Shown here one piece after another: positions 34,805-45,429 of a DNA stretch of 64,000 nucleotides (positions within the stretch are counted from its first letter, which is position 1; each line of letters starts with the position of its first letter). Where the stretch lies: contig NZ_JASJOM010000006.1 in assembly GCF_030271255.1 (NCBI RefSeq), forward strand, positions 248,001 to 312,000. The letters are read 5' to 3'. A program made the translations under genes and the position numbers. The notes beneath the pieces were generated by a model that was not told the origin of the DNA, did no database searches, and saw nothing but the letters and a program-made list of their open reading frames with translations. This DNA comes from Peribacillus folii. Lineage in GTDB: Bacteria > Bacillota > Bacilli > Bacillales > DSM-1321.

Positions 34805-36058
34805 TCATCGCGCTGCTACCAGTTTCTCCGTCTTTCCTGCGTACACATCCAATGCAGCCTGCAAAGCCTCGCCCCGATTAACTTGGAACCCCTGGCGCAA
34901 AAGAACAGCCTCGAAGGAAGCCAATACGAACAGGATGTTTTCTTTCCTGCAGCTGAATCCCATGGTCCCGATCCTCCAAATTTTCCCGTGAAGCGGACCG
35001 AACGATGAGGCGATTTCGATGCCAAATTCATTCAAAAGCATGGACCTTACAGCTTCACCATCGATTCCTTTTGGAATTTCGATGCAGGTTACACACGGAA
35101 GTTTGTTTTTCCCATCCCCGAATAATGTAAGCCCCATTGCCTTGATCCCTTCAACAAGAGCGGATTCGTGAAGTTGGTGACGGGCAAAACGCGTTTCCAG
35201 CCCTTCTTCGAGTACAAGGCGCAACCCTTCACGCAGCGCATAAATCATGGAAGTAGCTTCTGTATGGTGATTCAAACGGCGCGGTCCCCAATAATCCTGC
35301 AGCATGCTTAAATCAAAATAATTACTGGCAATCGTCGGACGCAATGAAACGTTTTGGTTGTCTTCATCCGTGGCAATTCCACGCTCCACCTTTTTGCGGG
35401 CCTGGATGATCTCTTCAATTCGCTCATTATACGTAATCGGTGCCATACCCGGAGGAACGGATAAGCATTTTTGTGTTCCGCCAATCAATCCATCAATACA
35501 CCATTCATCCACTTTTACATCAGTGCCCCCGATGGAGGCAACCGCATCCACCACAAGCAGGACTCCCAGCTCACGGCAAGCGAGCCCGATTTCCTTCATG
35601 GGCTGCATACAGCCAGTGGAAGTTTCCCCATGGACGATTGCTGTTATTTTAGGGGAGACCTTCTTGATTTCCGCGATGACTGCTTCCGGCTCGAATACCT
35701 CTCCCCAAGGACATTCCATCGTGTGGACCTCTGCTCCGTATCGCTCACAAATTTCCACCAACAAATGACCGAACCTGCCGAAAATAGGAACCAGAACCTT
35801 ATCTCCTGGCTCAATGAGGCTGCATAGAATTGCTTCATTCCCCGATCTTGAGGTGCCGTCTATCGGGAACGCCCATTTATTTTTTGTTTGAAAAACCGAA
35901 CGCAGCATTTCCATCACTTCATTCATGATCGTAGTGAAAGCAGGATCGAATTGTCCTAATATCGGTGTACTCATCGCCCTTAGGACACGCGGGTCCACTT
36001 CGACAGGTCCCGGTGTCATGATCGTTCTCAACGGTGCATCCAATTCTGAATATAGCAT
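34805..36058 (-). CDS. pucG: (S)-ureidoglycine-glyoxylate aminotransferase PucG
   Basis: 417 aa PLP enzyme that transfers the amino group of ureidoglycine to glyoxylate, giving oxalurate and glycine. It is very similar to B. subtilis PucG: APLRTIMTPGPVEVDPRVLR, FPIDGTSRSGNEA, VDAVASIGG and the PLP lysine in GGTQKCLSVPPG. ATG 36058 has AAGGAG 9 bases upstream; ATG 36067 is only 4 bases away from it. The gene is intact while both neighbours are decayed, so it seems to be under continued selection. Confidence 0.93.
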   Translation of the reverse strand: MLYSELDAPLRTIMTPGPVEVDPRVLRAMSTPILGQFDPAFTTIMNEVMEMLRSVFQTKNKWAFPIDGTSRSGNEAILCSLIEPGDKVLVPIFGRFGHLLVEICERYGAEVHTMECPWGEVFEPEAVIAEIKKVSPKITAIVHGETSTGCMQPMKEIGLACRELGVLLVVDAVASIGGTDVKVDEWCIDGLIGGTQKCLSVPPGMAPITYNERIEEIIQARKKVERGIATDEDNQNVSLRPTIASNYFDLSMLQDYWGPRRLNHHTEATSMIYALREGLRLVLEEGLETRFARHQLHESALVEGIKAMGLTLFGDGKNKLPCVTCIEIPKGIDGEAVRSMLLNEFGIEIASSFGPLHGKIWRIGTMGFSCRKENILFVLASFEAVLLRQGFQVNRGEALQAALDVYAGKTEKLVAAR

Positions 36059-36099
36059 GTCATCCAACTCCTTTAATAGGTAATATATATAGTATCTGA

Positions 36100-36420
36100 C
36101 TTTAAAAGTCGATCACCTTTCCATATCCGCAACACTAAGCATTCCTCAGGTTATTGAAGTGAACCTTTACCTGGAAGCAAGCCAGATCCATTCGAATCAA
36201 ACACCTGTGCATCATACCTGGCTCCGCTGACCAACTCTTGGTAAGGTATATTCTCGCTTCAGCCATTCTGCCAAACGTCGAAACAAAATCCTTACCTGCA
36301 ATTACGAAGCAAAACCGATAGCATCCTTCAAATTGCTTCCGCTATCAAATAAGGTTTCCGGGACATATTATCACGGGGTCCCGCGATGGCTTTTGGTTGC
36401 CCCAAAGGGTGCTGATCATT
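36100..36420 (-). pseudogene. Remnant of an allantoate amidohydrolase gene (pucF)
   Basis: The minus strand reads SENIPYQELVSGARYDAQVF, then LLPGKGSLQ, a stop, PEE, and after a frameshift MLSVADMER. This matches the C-terminal motif of the amidohydrolase family (SGAGHDA...F, then HxPEE and ED-), seen intact in this window at 47645-48895. Further upstream a frame reads HRGTP, two stops, YVPETLF, like the HAGTxPM region. Stops and frameshifts rule out function. It lies immediately upstream of pucG. Confidence 0.65.
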
Positions 36421-36723
36421 TTATCATCGAACGCTGCAGACTCCTTTTATTTTATGAAGCTTTCGTTTCGATTACCGATCACACCGCTTCCCTTCTCAGC
36501 ATCCATTCTCATTATGGATATCCACAAAATTTATAACATCTATTATTTTACTTGCTTTCGCATTTTACTTCATTGACAAATCTGTTAGTATTTTGGTGTT
36601 TTTTTGTGCAAAATAACCAATTGAAGCAAATTGATTATGTTAAAAATATTCAGATTTCCATGATTGAGAGAAGGGATGCTTTTTGTTATAGTTAGCATAT
36701 TATCATATTTCACTGGTGTTTTT

Positions 36724-36834
36724 ATGAATGAAGATACTCCTTATACCGTCCATATCGATTTCTTATGGTCTGCGAGCCTAATAATACTGATTCTTATTAT
36801 CTCTAATTGTTTACTTGTCTTCTTATTGGTATAA
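36724..36834 (+). CDS. Possible 36-aa single-pass membrane peptide
   Basis: The frame encodes a short charged N-terminus (MNEDTPYTVHID) and one hydrophobic helix to the end. It is followed closely by a strong terminator. The ribosome site (GGTG) is poor and I know no homologue, so it may be spurious. The rest of 36430-36900 holds no other gene. Confidence 0.35.
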   Translation: MNEDTPYTVHIDFLWSASLIILILIISNCLLVFLLV

Positions 36835-36843
36835 AAAAAACCA

Positions 36844-36887
36844 AAAGCGGGGAACAAGTAATGTTGATTACTTGTTCCCCACTTTTT
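36844..36887. terminator. Strong bidirectional terminator
   Basis: A 19-bp stem with arms AAAGCGGGGAACAAGTAAT and ATTACTTGTTCCCCACTTT, T-runs on both strands. It ends the malate synthase gene on the minus strand. Confidence 0.92.
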
Positions 36888-36904
36888 TGAATTGAGCATT
36901 TATG

Positions 36905-39076
36905 TTAATCCAACTTATTTTTCTTCGCTTCTATGCGCCATCGATGCAGGATAGGCTCAGTATACCCATTTGGTTGGTCATAGCCTTGAAACACTAGGTC
37001 GCATGCAGCTTGAAACGCCGCTGATTTGTCGTAATTTACCGCGATACATCGATATGATGGATCTCCAGTGTTTTGTTCATCCACTACTTTAGCCATTCGT
37101 TGTAAAGTCTCGAAAACCTGTTCTTTCGTACAAATTCCGTGATGAAGCCAGTTAGCTATATGCTGACTCGAAATCCTTAGTGTGGCACGGTCTTCCATCA
37201 ATCCTACATTGTTGATATCCGGTACTTTGGAACAACCAATTCCTTGATCGATCCAACGTACAACATAACCGAGGATACCTTGAGCATTGTTATCTAGCTC
37301 TTGCTGGATTTGTTCCGGACTCCATTCAAGGTTTTGAGCCACTGGGATTTCTAACATATCATCGCGTAAATTTACTGGATTCTTTTTCAACCCAGCTTGT
37401 ACCTTTTTTACATCCACTTGATGATAATGAAGGGCATGCAATGTCGCCGCCGTTGGTGAAGGCACCCATGCTGTATTGGCCCCTGCTTTCACATGCCCAA
37501 TCTTTTGCGTTAGCATTTCCGCCATCATATCAGGTATTGCCCACATTCCTTTACCAATTTGAGCACGATCTTGAAAGCCCGTTGCCAATCCTACAAGCAC
37601 ATTCGATTTTTCATAACCTTGCAGCCACTTTGTTCCTTTCATGTGATTTTTAAGGATCATGGGTCCGGCTTCCATGGAAGTATGGATTTCGTCTCCAGTT
37701 CGATCTAAGAACCCGGTATTAATAAATGCCACTCTATCTTTCACTTGGCGGATACAAGCTTTCAAATTTAATGAGGTCCGTCGTTCTTCGTCCATAACAC
37801 CAATTTTCAGCGTATTTCTCTGAAGCCCAAGCATATCTTCCACCCGATCAAAGAGTTCATTGGCAAAAGCCACCTCCTCGGATCCATGCATTTTTGGCTT
37901 AACGATATAAACTGAACCTTTAGAGGAATTATAATATTTCCCATTACCTAACAAGGAATGTTTGGCAAGTAAACTAGTCACGACTGTATCCATAATCCCT
38001 TCAGGAATTTCCTCACCATTTGCATCAAGGACAGCATTTGTTGTCATTAAGTGTCCCACGTTACGGATAAACATCAGCGAACGGCCTGGCAAAGAGAATA
38101 CTTCTCCATCTGGTGTTCTGTATAGACGATCCGGATTCAATGTACGGGTCATCATTTCATCATCCTTTTTGAAGGTTACAGTCAAATCCCCCCTCATAAG
38201 GCCTAACCAATTTCGATATACCAGGACTTTATCATCGGCATCCACTGCGGCAACCGAATCCTCACAATCCATTATGGCCGTAAGAGTAGATTCCATGAGG
38301 ATGTCCTTGATGCCTGCCTGATCCATCTTGCCGATCATGTGACTTCGATCGATCTGAATTTCAAAATGCAAACCATTATTTCTTAATAATATAGCCAATG
38401 GCTTTTCGAATTCGCCTTGTATGCCAACTAGCTTAGATTCCTCTACTAAACTCGTAATTTGCCCATTTTGGAGTGTAACAGCTAATTTGCCATCTATTAC
38501 TGCATAGTTCACAGCGTCTTTATGTGAATGGCCCTTTAAAGGAGTTACTTGGTCAAGAAAATCCTTTGCATATGAAATGACTTCTTCACCGCGAATTTCA
38601 TTGTATCGCCCTTCTTGGTAAGCTCCTCCTTTTTCGCTAATAACATCTGTTCCATAAAGGGCATTATAAAGACTTCCCCACCTTGAATTTGATGCATTGA
38701 TTGCATAACGGGCATTATCAACTGGGACAACTAGCTGGGGACCCGCTTGGAAGGCTATTTCATCATCTACGTCTTCTGTCGTAATATGAAAGTCTTCTCC
38801 TTCTGGTTCGAGATAGCCAATTTCCTGTAAAAATGATTTGTATTCAGCAACGTCCATTTCTTTATTTTCTCTATGCCATGTATTGATTTTTGTTTGAATT
38901 TCATCACGACGGGCTAACAATCTTTTGTTTTTGGGAGACAGGTCATGTATTAATTTTTCAAAATCAACCCAAAATTGTTCCTGCTTCAGGCTGCTTCCTG
39001 GAATCCCATTTTTATTGATAAATTCAAAAAGGACAGGAGCCACTTGAAGATGACCTACTTTTACATAGTGTTCCAT
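36905..39076 (-). CDS. glcB: Malate synthase G
   Basis: 723 aa, the size of the long G isoform. It condenses glyoxylate with acetyl-CoA to malate. Signatures are [19 protein letters not shown] (catalytic Mg site), [27 protein letters not shown] and [23 protein letters not shown] lies 8 bases before ATG 39076. Placed among ureide genes, it probably disposes of glyoxylate released from allantoin. Confidence 0.95.
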   Translation of the reverse strand: MEHYVKVGHLQVAPVLFEFINKNGIPGSSLKQEQFWVDFEKLIHDLSPKNKRLLARRDEIQTKINTWHRENKEMDVAEYKSFLQEIGYLEPEGEDFHITTEDVDDEIAFQAGPQLVVPVDNARYAINASNSRWGSLYNALYGTDVISEKGGAYQEGRYNEIRGEEVISYAKDFLDQVTPLKGHSHKDAVNYAVIDGKLAVTLQNGQITSLVEESKLVGIQGEFEKPLAILLRNNGLHFEIQIDRSHMIGKMDQAGIKDILMESTLTAIMDCEDSVAAVDADDKVLVYRNWLGLMRGDLTVTFKKDDEMMTRTLNPDRLYRTPDGEVFSLPGRSLMFIRNVGHLMTTNAVLDANGEEIPEGIMDTVVTSLLAKHSLLGNGKYYNSSKGSVYIVKPKMHGSEEVAFANELFDRVEDMLGLQRNTLKIGVMDEERRTSLNLKACIRQVKDRVAFINTGFLDRTGDEIHTSMEAGPMILKNHMKGTKWLQGYEKSNVLVGLATGFQDRAQIGKGMWAIPDMMAEMLTQKIGHVKAGANTAWVPSPTAATLHALHYHQVDVKKVQAGLKKNPVNLRDDMLEIPVAQNLEWSPEQIQQELDNNAQGILGYVVRWIDQGIGCSKVPDINNVGLMEDRATLRISSQHIANWLHHGICTKEQVFETLQRMAKVVDEQNTGDPSYRCIAVNYDKSAAFQAACDLVFQGYDQPNGYTEPILHRWRIEAKKNKLD

Positions 39077-39315
39077 CCTGCATTCCTCCTTTATATTAGT
39101 TTGACTGCAAAACGCCTAGTTCAATACAAAAAGTGTTGTCGGTTACTCAAGTTCCTAATTTATGGTTTTATTTTCTTATGATCCATTTCAAGTTTACCGT
39201 TAGCCTCAACAGATGTCCAAAATAGTAAATATTATCCGAACTCCTTTTTCCTCAAGAAATTAAATTTTTCCTTTTTAGAGCATTGCTCGTTGATCATTTT
39301 CCGGTGGTATATCGG

Positions 39316-40629
39316 TTACTGCCTTATTTCCAAATTACTTGTTAACTTATTCCAATCTATAAGTTTTTCCAAAAAGATCGATATAATGACACCCATTATG
39401 AGACCATTTGCAATGAAAGGCTGCAAGAGAACTGGAATACTGCCGAATGATGCTGGCGGGATATTCATAATGCTAACTCCAACGAGCACCGGGCCCGCTA
39501 AACGGAGTATCGTTTCAGAGTTGAAAAACGTTCCTTTTAGGCTGTTTAATGCGGTCCCAAACAATTGAAGGTATGCGACAAATAAAACAGCGTTACCTAC
39601 TGTCAGTGGTATGGTTCCCAAGAACCTCCCTAATGGCGGAATAACTCCAAGGAGAATAAACAAGGACCCGCCTATGACAAAAGGCGTTCGTTTTAATAAC
39701 TTGGTACTTTGTAAAAACCCTATTGTAGATGTAAATGGCGTGAAAGGGACCAAGCCAAAAATCGACGAGATAAATGCAAAAATACCTGTTACAAAAATAG
39801 ATCTTCTGTATTGACTATTTTCCGCCTTCTCCTTGTAAACATCTGCCACAGCTTGAATAGAAGCAAAAGAATTCGTTAAATTCAGAAGGACCGCAAAAAA
39901 GGAGACAAGAATAATACCAATATTCAAGTTTGGAGTTCCAAGTGGAAAGAAAGTGAAAGCCATGCCTGAAGAATTAGCCGCCGAAAGGTCTGATGGGAAA
40001 ATAATTCGATAAAATGACCACCCTACGATAATTCCGATGAGGATTGAAAAATTGGCTAGTATTTTCCCTCCCTTAATCCTTAAAAAGCCAACGAAGATGA
40101 CAATCAAGATTGAAAACAAACTGACAGGGAGATCAATCGTTCCACTTTCGGTTATTTTGAACATACCTTTGAAGAAAATAAAGATGAGCTGAAAGGTTAG
40201 CAAAAATATATAAACACTTATCACCATCGGTTTAATTACTTTCTGTATGACATAAATCAGGTTAAATGCTGCAAGCAGGACAGTTACAGCTCCTGCCAGC
40301 AGAATACCTGTTGCTATTCCCCCTCCTACGGTTGCAAAATCCAATCCGAGTGCAGATGCCGAGATGCCCATATTTATCATCAAACCCCACATTAGCCCCG
40401 AATGGCTATCCAATAATGGATAACGATGCCCTATCCATGCCTGCACAATAGAGGATATCCCTGTAAAGATGAAGGAGCATCGTATTGTCATTTCAATTGT
40501 TTCCGAAGGAAGCTGGAATGCTGCTCCTACAGAAATCGGTACGACAACTGTATTGGCAAAAATAAAAAAAAGCCACTGTAAAGAAGACAATATTGTTACA
40601 GTAACTCCCTGCTGTTTCATCCTGATCAT
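39316..40629 (-). CDS. NCS2-family purine/pyrimidine permease
   Basis: About 437 aa, 12-14 membrane helices, nucleobase-ascorbate (UraA/PbuX) family. It has NTVVVPISVGAAFQLP in the first helix, DSHSGLMWGLMINMG, and FGLVPFTPFTSTIGFLQST, the NCS2 signature region. The likely substrate is uracil, xanthine or urate; the ureide context favours a purine. Several in-frame ATGs are possible. I chose 40629, where AAAGGA lies 7 bases upstream, over 40659. Confidence 0.85.
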   Translation of the reverse strand: MIRMKQQGVTVTILSSLQWLFFIFANTVVVPISVGAAFQLPSETIEMTIRCSFIFTGISSIVQAWIGHRYPLLDSHSGLMWGLMINMGISASALGLDFATVGGGIATGILLAGAVTVLLAAFNLIYVIQKVIKPMVISVYIFLLTFQLIFIFFKGMFKITESGTIDLPVSLFSILIVIFVGFLRIKGGKILANFSILIGIIVGWSFYRIIFPSDLSAANSSGMAFTFFPLGTPNLNIGIILVSFFAVLLNLTNSFASIQAVADVYKEKAENSQYRRSIFVTGIFAFISSIFGLVPFTPFTSTIGFLQSTKLLKRTPFVIGGSLFILLGVIPPLGRFLGTIPLTVGNAVLFVAYLQLFGTALNSLKGTFFNSETILRLAGPVLVGVSIMNIPPASFGSIPVLLQPFIANGLIMGVIISIFLEKLIDWNKLTSNLEIRQ

Positions 40630-40709
40630 CACCATTTCCTTTATAAGATCTGTTTGCATTTCCTTTGGAATCCATAGTTTCTACGTAAAAATGCAAATCA
40701 TCTCGTTTT

Positions 40710-40757
40710 AATAAAAATATAAGCGAAGCGCGGTTTTCATTCCACTCGCTTCGCCTT
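40710..40757 (-). terminator. Terminator of the cupin gene
   Basis: GCGAAGCG (40723-40730) pairs with CGCTTCGC (40747-40754), and on the minus strand TTATATTTTTATT follows. Confidence 0.75.
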
Positions 40758-40793
40758 AATCACTTTTTTTGAAAGCAGAATCTTTAGCCTTTT

Positions 40794-41177
40794 TTAATAT
40801 CTTGTAATATCCATTGGCAATGTCCCTGCCGCAAAGCCTACAAACATGAATCGACTGTTTCCTGTATTGCGCATTCCATGGATTTGATTAGGCTTGGCCA
40901 ATACTACCATTCCTTTTTTGATCGTAATTTCATTCTCTAAATCTGGAAAGTAAGTTCCTTCCCCCTCAATGCAAACCCAAATATCATCAACGTTCGAATG
41001 AGAATGTAAATATACTTCCTGCTCAGGTTCTAGACACCAAACAGCCCCAACCGTTTTATCCGTTTCATAGAAATAGTTTTTTTGTGGTACATTAGAATCG
41101 AATTTTGCTATTTTATCGATTTCAAAAACTCTTTCCTCTATTATCGATTTTGTGTTCAAAATTGTATTCTGGTCCAT
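40794..41177 (-). CDS. Cupin-domain protein
   Basis: 127 aa single-domain cupin. Motif 1 is HSHSNVDDIWVCIEGEG and motif 2 PNQIHGMRNTG, giving the usual histidine metal site. It lies directly downstream of allE, which encodes a double cupin, and shares its regulation. It may act on a ureide intermediate, but no reaction can be assigned. Confidence 0.82.
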   Translation of the reverse strand: MDQNTILNTKSIIEERVFEIDKIAKFDSNVPQKNYFYETDKTVGAVWCLEPEQEVYLHSHSNVDDIWVCIEGEGTYFPDLENEITIKKGMVVLAKPNQIHGMRNTGNSRFMFVGFAAGTLPMDITRY

Positions 41178-41297
41178 TTCTCAGCACCTCTTTACTATTT
41201 AATGGGTTTGAATTATACCTACCGAATCTCCCGATATTACAGCTCAGCCTGCCCGCATTGTCGGGATCTGCTCATTTCTCCAAAGTGATGTGGCTTT

Positions 41298-42062
41298 TTA
41301 CAAGGATGCGTCACGATTACAATCTTTAGAGTAAACATAGGTTAAATTTCCTCTACCTACCGCATAGGCTGCTTGATGTACATATGGACCCATAAAAATG
41401 TAATCTCCTTTCTTTACAGGAACCCACCGATTATCCAGATTATACATCCCTTCTCCCGAGAGTAAGTAGGCGCCATGTTCTTGTACATGTGTTTCGATGA
41501 ACGGATGGGATGCTGCAGGATCAAAGGAAAGAATATGAAAATTCATATCAAAATCTATATCAGCGGGCAAAAGATCTTTAAGATGGACATTATGCATATC
41601 ATCATAAATCCTGAATTCAATATTATTCGCATGGTTTGAATGAACCCATGGACTCCTTCCTTCAAGAGGACGATATTTTTGCTTATATAGAAATAGTTTG
41701 GATTCTCCATCCGATTGGTTTTCTAAATACATCTTTTTCCCTGGCGGACAGTATAAATACCCGCTCTCCTCGAGGGCAAACTCTTGCTCACCTGCAGCAG
41801 CTTTTATTTTCCCTTCAATAACATAGACAAATGTCTCTACATCTTCTTGTCCGCCAAACCCCTCGCTGTTCTTTCCTTCCTTTTGCATGGTCACAATGTA
41901 ATCGACAAAGCTTGCTCCAAGCTTAGGAGAACCCAAAATGGAAATGATACAATTCTCGAATCCTGGAACAACATTATTCACCAATCCTTCAGGTGCAATT
42001 AAAGCATATTTACCGTGCTCGATTATTGATCTGCTTGCTAATAAATCTTTAGGATAACCCAT
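41298..42062 (-). CDS. allE: (S)-ureidoglycine aminohydrolase AllE
   Basis: 254 aa bicupin of the YlbA/UGHY type. It releases ammonia from (S)-ureidoglycine to give ureidoglycolate. Metal ligands are expected in the C-terminal cupin (HPFIETHVQEHGAYLL and YVHQAAY). The N-terminal part (SRSIIEHGKYALIAPEG) is characteristic. It competes with PucG for the same substrate. A cre-like site lies 140 bases upstream. Confidence 0.92.
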   Translation of the reverse strand: MGYPKDLLASRSIIEHGKYALIAPEGLVNNVVPGFENCIISILGSPKLGASFVDYIVTMQKEGKNSEGFGGQEDVETFVYVIEGKIKAAAGEQEFALEESGYLYCPPGKKMYLENQSDGESKLFLYKQKYRPLEGRSPWVHSNHANNIEFRIYDDMHNVHLKDLLPADIDFDMNFHILSFDPAASHPFIETHVQEHGAYLLSGEGMYNLDNRWVPVKKGDYIFMGPYVHQAAYAVGRGNLTYVYSKDCNRDASL

Positions 42063-42201
42063 CTTTTAAACTCTCCCTTTAACCATATTTTTTGAGTATT
42101 CATTTGACACCAATCAACGTTTTAATCGTGAGCAAGTATAAGCATGTGAATCCTGGTGTGCCCTGTTACCGAAAATAGATTAACTCGTCTCTTATATAAA
42201 T

Positions 42202-42216
42202 GTTAAACGCTTTCAT
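42202..42216 (-). promoter_or_regulatory. cre-like site upstream of allE
   Basis: The minus strand reads ATGAAAGCGTTTAAC, which matches the CcpA consensus WTGNAANCGNWWNCW at all but the last two positions. No gene is seen in 42063-42432. Confidence 0.5.
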
Positions 42217-42432
42217 TTAAATAGTCATTATGCCTAATTGATAAAAATGATTATGTTTTTTGTCTATAATAGATAAAACCCCTATTTATTTCTTCATCCG
42301 ATATTTCCTATTTTAGGAAACATGACCACAGTGTTCTTTATAGGCCTTGATTGTGTACGCCTGAAAAAATGCATGAAAGAGAAGCAGCTGTTTAAATGAT
42401 TAAGATTTTCTTAGTCCTTTATCCTAATAAGT

Positions 42433-43785
42433 CTAGATTTTCATTTTTTCCCCAGTTGTAATGCTTCCATTTTCAAAAACAATAGCCCCATTGACGATGG
42501 TTGCCGTTACTTGTCCTTTGAATGTCCTGCCAACATAAGGCGACTGCTGGTGGCGGTAGAACAAATCTTCCTTTTTCAGCTCGAAGCTCCTGTTCAGGTC
42601 AACTATAGCCAGATCAGCGTCACTATCAACGGCTATTATTCCTTTATGGGGGTAAAGACCAAATAACTTAGCTGGATTCGTTGATGTCAATTCAACAATT
42701 TTACCCAGAGGGAGATTACGGTTGAAATGCCCCTCTGTCAACATTATATTGAGAGTGGTTTGAGCACCGGAAATCCCGCCCCATGCACTGAAAAAGTCAT
42801 CATTTATTACCTCTTTCATAGATGCAGGTGCTGGTGAATGGTCTGAGGCGATAACGTCAATTTCACCCTGTGCCACGGCTTCCCATAATTGTTCTACTTC
42901 TTCATCATCACGCAGTGGCGGGCAGCATTTTGCCAATCCGCCTTTTTCCTCTAAGTCTTTTAATGTCAAAGATAAATAATGGGGGCATGTTTCTACCGTA
43001 ATATCCAGGCCCCTTTGCTTTGCCTGATTAATGACATCCACTACTTTCCGGCTGCTTGCATGAACAATATGCAGTTTACAACCTGTAGCTTCAGCATATG
43101 AAATGATCCTTCTAACCGCTTCAATTTCGGAAATGATCGGCCTTGATTCGACGAAGTCTTTTGCAGTCGTCTTATTTTGACTTTGTTTTTCTTGTGCAAG
43201 CTGCTCACAAATGACTGTACTTTCAGCATGAACGGCTAAAAGTGAACCTACAGAAGCAATTTCTTTCATCCCTTTAAAAATCGTAATATCATCGACATGA
43301 TTGAAATCGACAATCCCGCTCGGTGACATAAAAGCTTTAAAACCAATTACTCCATTTTCATCAAGTTCTTTAATATCCCCAATATTCTCCGGTACAAGTC
43401 CCCCCCAAAAGCGGCAATTGACTACCGATTTTTCTTCGGAGCAGGCTCTCTTTAATGCCAAATTCTCTTTATTGGTTGTTGGCGGCGTACTGTTCAATGG
43501 CATATCAAAATAGGTCGTTACCCCACCAGCCGCTAAACTTCTGCTGCCAGTTCGAACACCTTCCCACTCAGTCCTGCCTGGCTCGTTGAAATGAACATGC
43601 GTATCAATTAATCCTGGGAGGATATGCTGTCCTTCAGCATTAATTTCTCTTGTTGCTACAGCAGCAATATTTTTTCCGATGGACACTTCTTTAATTTTCC
43701 CTTCCTTAATCGCGATATCTCCTTGAACAATCGAATCTGCCAATACAAGATTTCCATTTCTAATGAGTAAATCGTATGTAGCCAT
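42433..43785 (-). CDS. allB: Allantoinase, first copy
   Basis: 450 aa amidohydrolase that opens allantoin to allantoate. Metal sites are GLIDTHVHFNEPGRTEWEG, the carboxylated lysine in GVIGFKAFMS, HAES, VHASS and the Asp in IASDHSPAP. ATG 43785 has AAAGGA 8 bases upstream; 33 upstream codons are rejected. It lies between the NCS1 permease and allE in the PucR-adjacent gene set, so it is the likely main allantoinase. Confidence 0.93.
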   Translation of the reverse strand: MATYDLLIRNGNLVLADSIVQGDIAIKEGKIKEVSIGKNIAAVATREINAEGQHILPGLIDTHVHFNEPGRTEWEGVRTGSRSLAAGGVTTYFDMPLNSTPPTTNKENLALKRACSEEKSVVNCRFWGGLVPENIGDIKELDENGVIGFKAFMSPSGIVDFNHVDDITIFKGMKEIASVGSLLAVHAESTVICEQLAQEKQSQNKTTAKDFVESRPIISEIEAVRRIISYAEATGCKLHIVHASSRKVVDVINQAKQRGLDITVETCPHYLSLTLKDLEEKGGLAKCCPPLRDDEEVEQLWEAVAQGEIDVIASDHSPAPASMKEVINDDFFSAWGGISGAQTTLNIMLTEGHFNRNLPLGKIVELTSTNPAKLFGLYPHKGIIAVDSDADLAIVDLNRSFELKKEDLFYRHQQSPYVGRTFKGQVTATIVNGAIVFENGSITTGEKMKI

Positions 43786-43932
43786 AGGTTCATTCCTTTC
43801 CATGAGAAATCGAATTTTATAATTTCTATTAAATCCAATCTTTTTAATGTTCGAAACATCAATATGAGTTTTAGCAGACTCCAAAATTTAAATATTCCAA
43901 ATATTAAGCTGATCTTTTCACTTTCCCATCAA

Positions 43933-45399
43933 TTAAGCTCCTTTAACCACATCCTCTCGTTTCTGCATTTTTCCTGAAACGTATAATTCCCTTTTAACAA
44001 AAACGATATATAGTATGAATGCAACTATCGTACCCGAGAAAAATGATAGATGATACACTAGCTTGAGAGCAGGAAAAAACTGGCCAGATAAACTAAAAGC
44101 TCCTGCGATTACAGTGGCAATCAAGGCTGGCATGTGAAAACCATTTTTATAATGATACTTTCCATTAACGGAATATAATTCTTCCATATTGATTTCTTTT
44201 TTTGCGATAACATAATAATGCGCCAGCATAACCCCAGTTACAGGACCCAATAAACCTCCGATAATATTTAAAAATAAGAATATACTAGTTGAATTCTCCA
44301 TCAACTTCCATGGCATAATGATAAGACCTGCTACCGCTGCAATTAAAGCACCTGTTTTAAAGCTGACTCTTTTCGGGAATAACGCTGATAATTGTAAGCC
44401 TGCTGGTATAATATTTCCTGTGATATTCACAGATAATGATGTTAAACAAATAGTTAATACGGATACTGCAATGGCAAATTTATTATCAAAACGTTCAACT
44501 ACGTCTAGAACATTCCAAATTGGTGTACCGAAAGCGATTTCCGAGCCAACGATAAGCGTGATGCTTGCGATCGCAAATAATAGATACGCAAAGACAATTC
44601 CCGAGATTTGCCCTATCGTTTGATCTCTTTGTGAGCGGGCTTCTCTTGTAAAATCAGAAACATTCACAATTGGTGAAGCCCATATTGCCAAGACTGCACT
44701 CACACATGCAAGTAAAACAAATAGGCTATTACCCTCAATCCCTTTGGGAGTGTAGTGAAGAATCGGAGTGATCCCCCCTGCCAATTTAATCGCCCAAATT
44801 GCCATCCCGCCAAACACTAGATAAACGAGCGGTAATAAGAATTTCGTGAATTTACCTATCGCCTGCATCCCACCGTATATAAACGATACATTTAACATCC
44901 AAAATATTAAAAATGATATTAAAGCTGGAATACTTAGACCAAGGAAGCTCCATTCCCCACCTAGTTTTAAATACGGCGGCCATAACTTCCCGATAAAGAT
45001 TGTAAAGGCGATACTTCCTGCGTAAGTTTGAAAGCCAAACCACATGATTGCTGCGATGCAGCCTCTTAATATACCTGGCAGCATGGCTCCTTTCACTCCA
45101 TATGATGTCCTCAGCAGCATAGAAAACGGTATCCCATATTTGGTTCCCGCATAACCGTTTAACACCATGAAAATGGCCAAAATGAATGAGGCTATCATGA
45201 TAACCCAGAATACCTGTCCAACTGATAATCCTAGCGCGAAAAAACCGCCAATTGTAACATAGGATGGAACATTATGGATTGAACCCATCCAGATAGAGAA
45301 ATAGTTGCCCACTTTCCAATTTCTCTCTTCCGGTTTTATTGCCAATAAGTCTCTGCTAAATTCCGCTTCCTGCTCCAATGTAGCTTTGGTTTGTTCCAA
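43933..45399 (-). CDS. pucI: Allantoin permease, NCS1 family
   Basis: 488 aa, 12 helices, close to B. subtilis PucI in size and sequence. Characteristic stretches are NYFSIWMGSIHNVPSYVT, RTSYGVKGAMLPGILRG and SPIVNVSDFTREARSQ. It imports allantoin with a cation. The start is TTG 45399, with GAGGAGG 7 bases upstream. A cre-like site 31 bases before the start and the divergent PucR-type gene suggest nitrogen- and carbon-source control. Confidence 0.92.
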   Translation of the reverse strand: MEQTKATLEQEAEFSRDLLAIKPEERNWKVGNYFSIWMGSIHNVPSYVTIGGFFALGLSVGQVFWVIMIASFILAIFMVLNGYAGTKYGIPFSMLLRTSYGVKGAMLPGILRGCIAAIMWFGFQTYAGSIAFTIFIGKLWPPYLKLGGEWSFLGLSIPALISFLIFWMLNVSFIYGGMQAIGKFTKFLLPLVYLVFGGMAIWAIKLAGGITPILHYTPKGIEGNSLFVLLACVSAVLAIWASPIVNVSDFTREARSQRDQTIGQISGIVFAYLLFAIASITLIVGSEIAFGTPIWNVLDVVERFDNKFAIAVSVLTICLTSLSVNITGNIIPAGLQLSALFPKRVSFKTGALIAAVAGLIIMPWKLMENSTSIFLFLNIIGGLLGPVTGVMLAHYYVIAKKEINMEELYSVNGKYHYKNGFHMPALIATVIAGAFSLSGQFFPALKLVYHLSFFSGTIVAFILYIVFVKRELYVSGKMQKREDVVKGA

Positions 45400-45429
45400 A
45401 TGGTTTCCTCCTCGTTATACAGCTCATGA

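Noticed and set aside
36333-36536. Plus-strand open frame of 67 codons
   Set aside because: It runs antisense to the amidohydrolase remnant region and has no ribosome site or recognisable motif.
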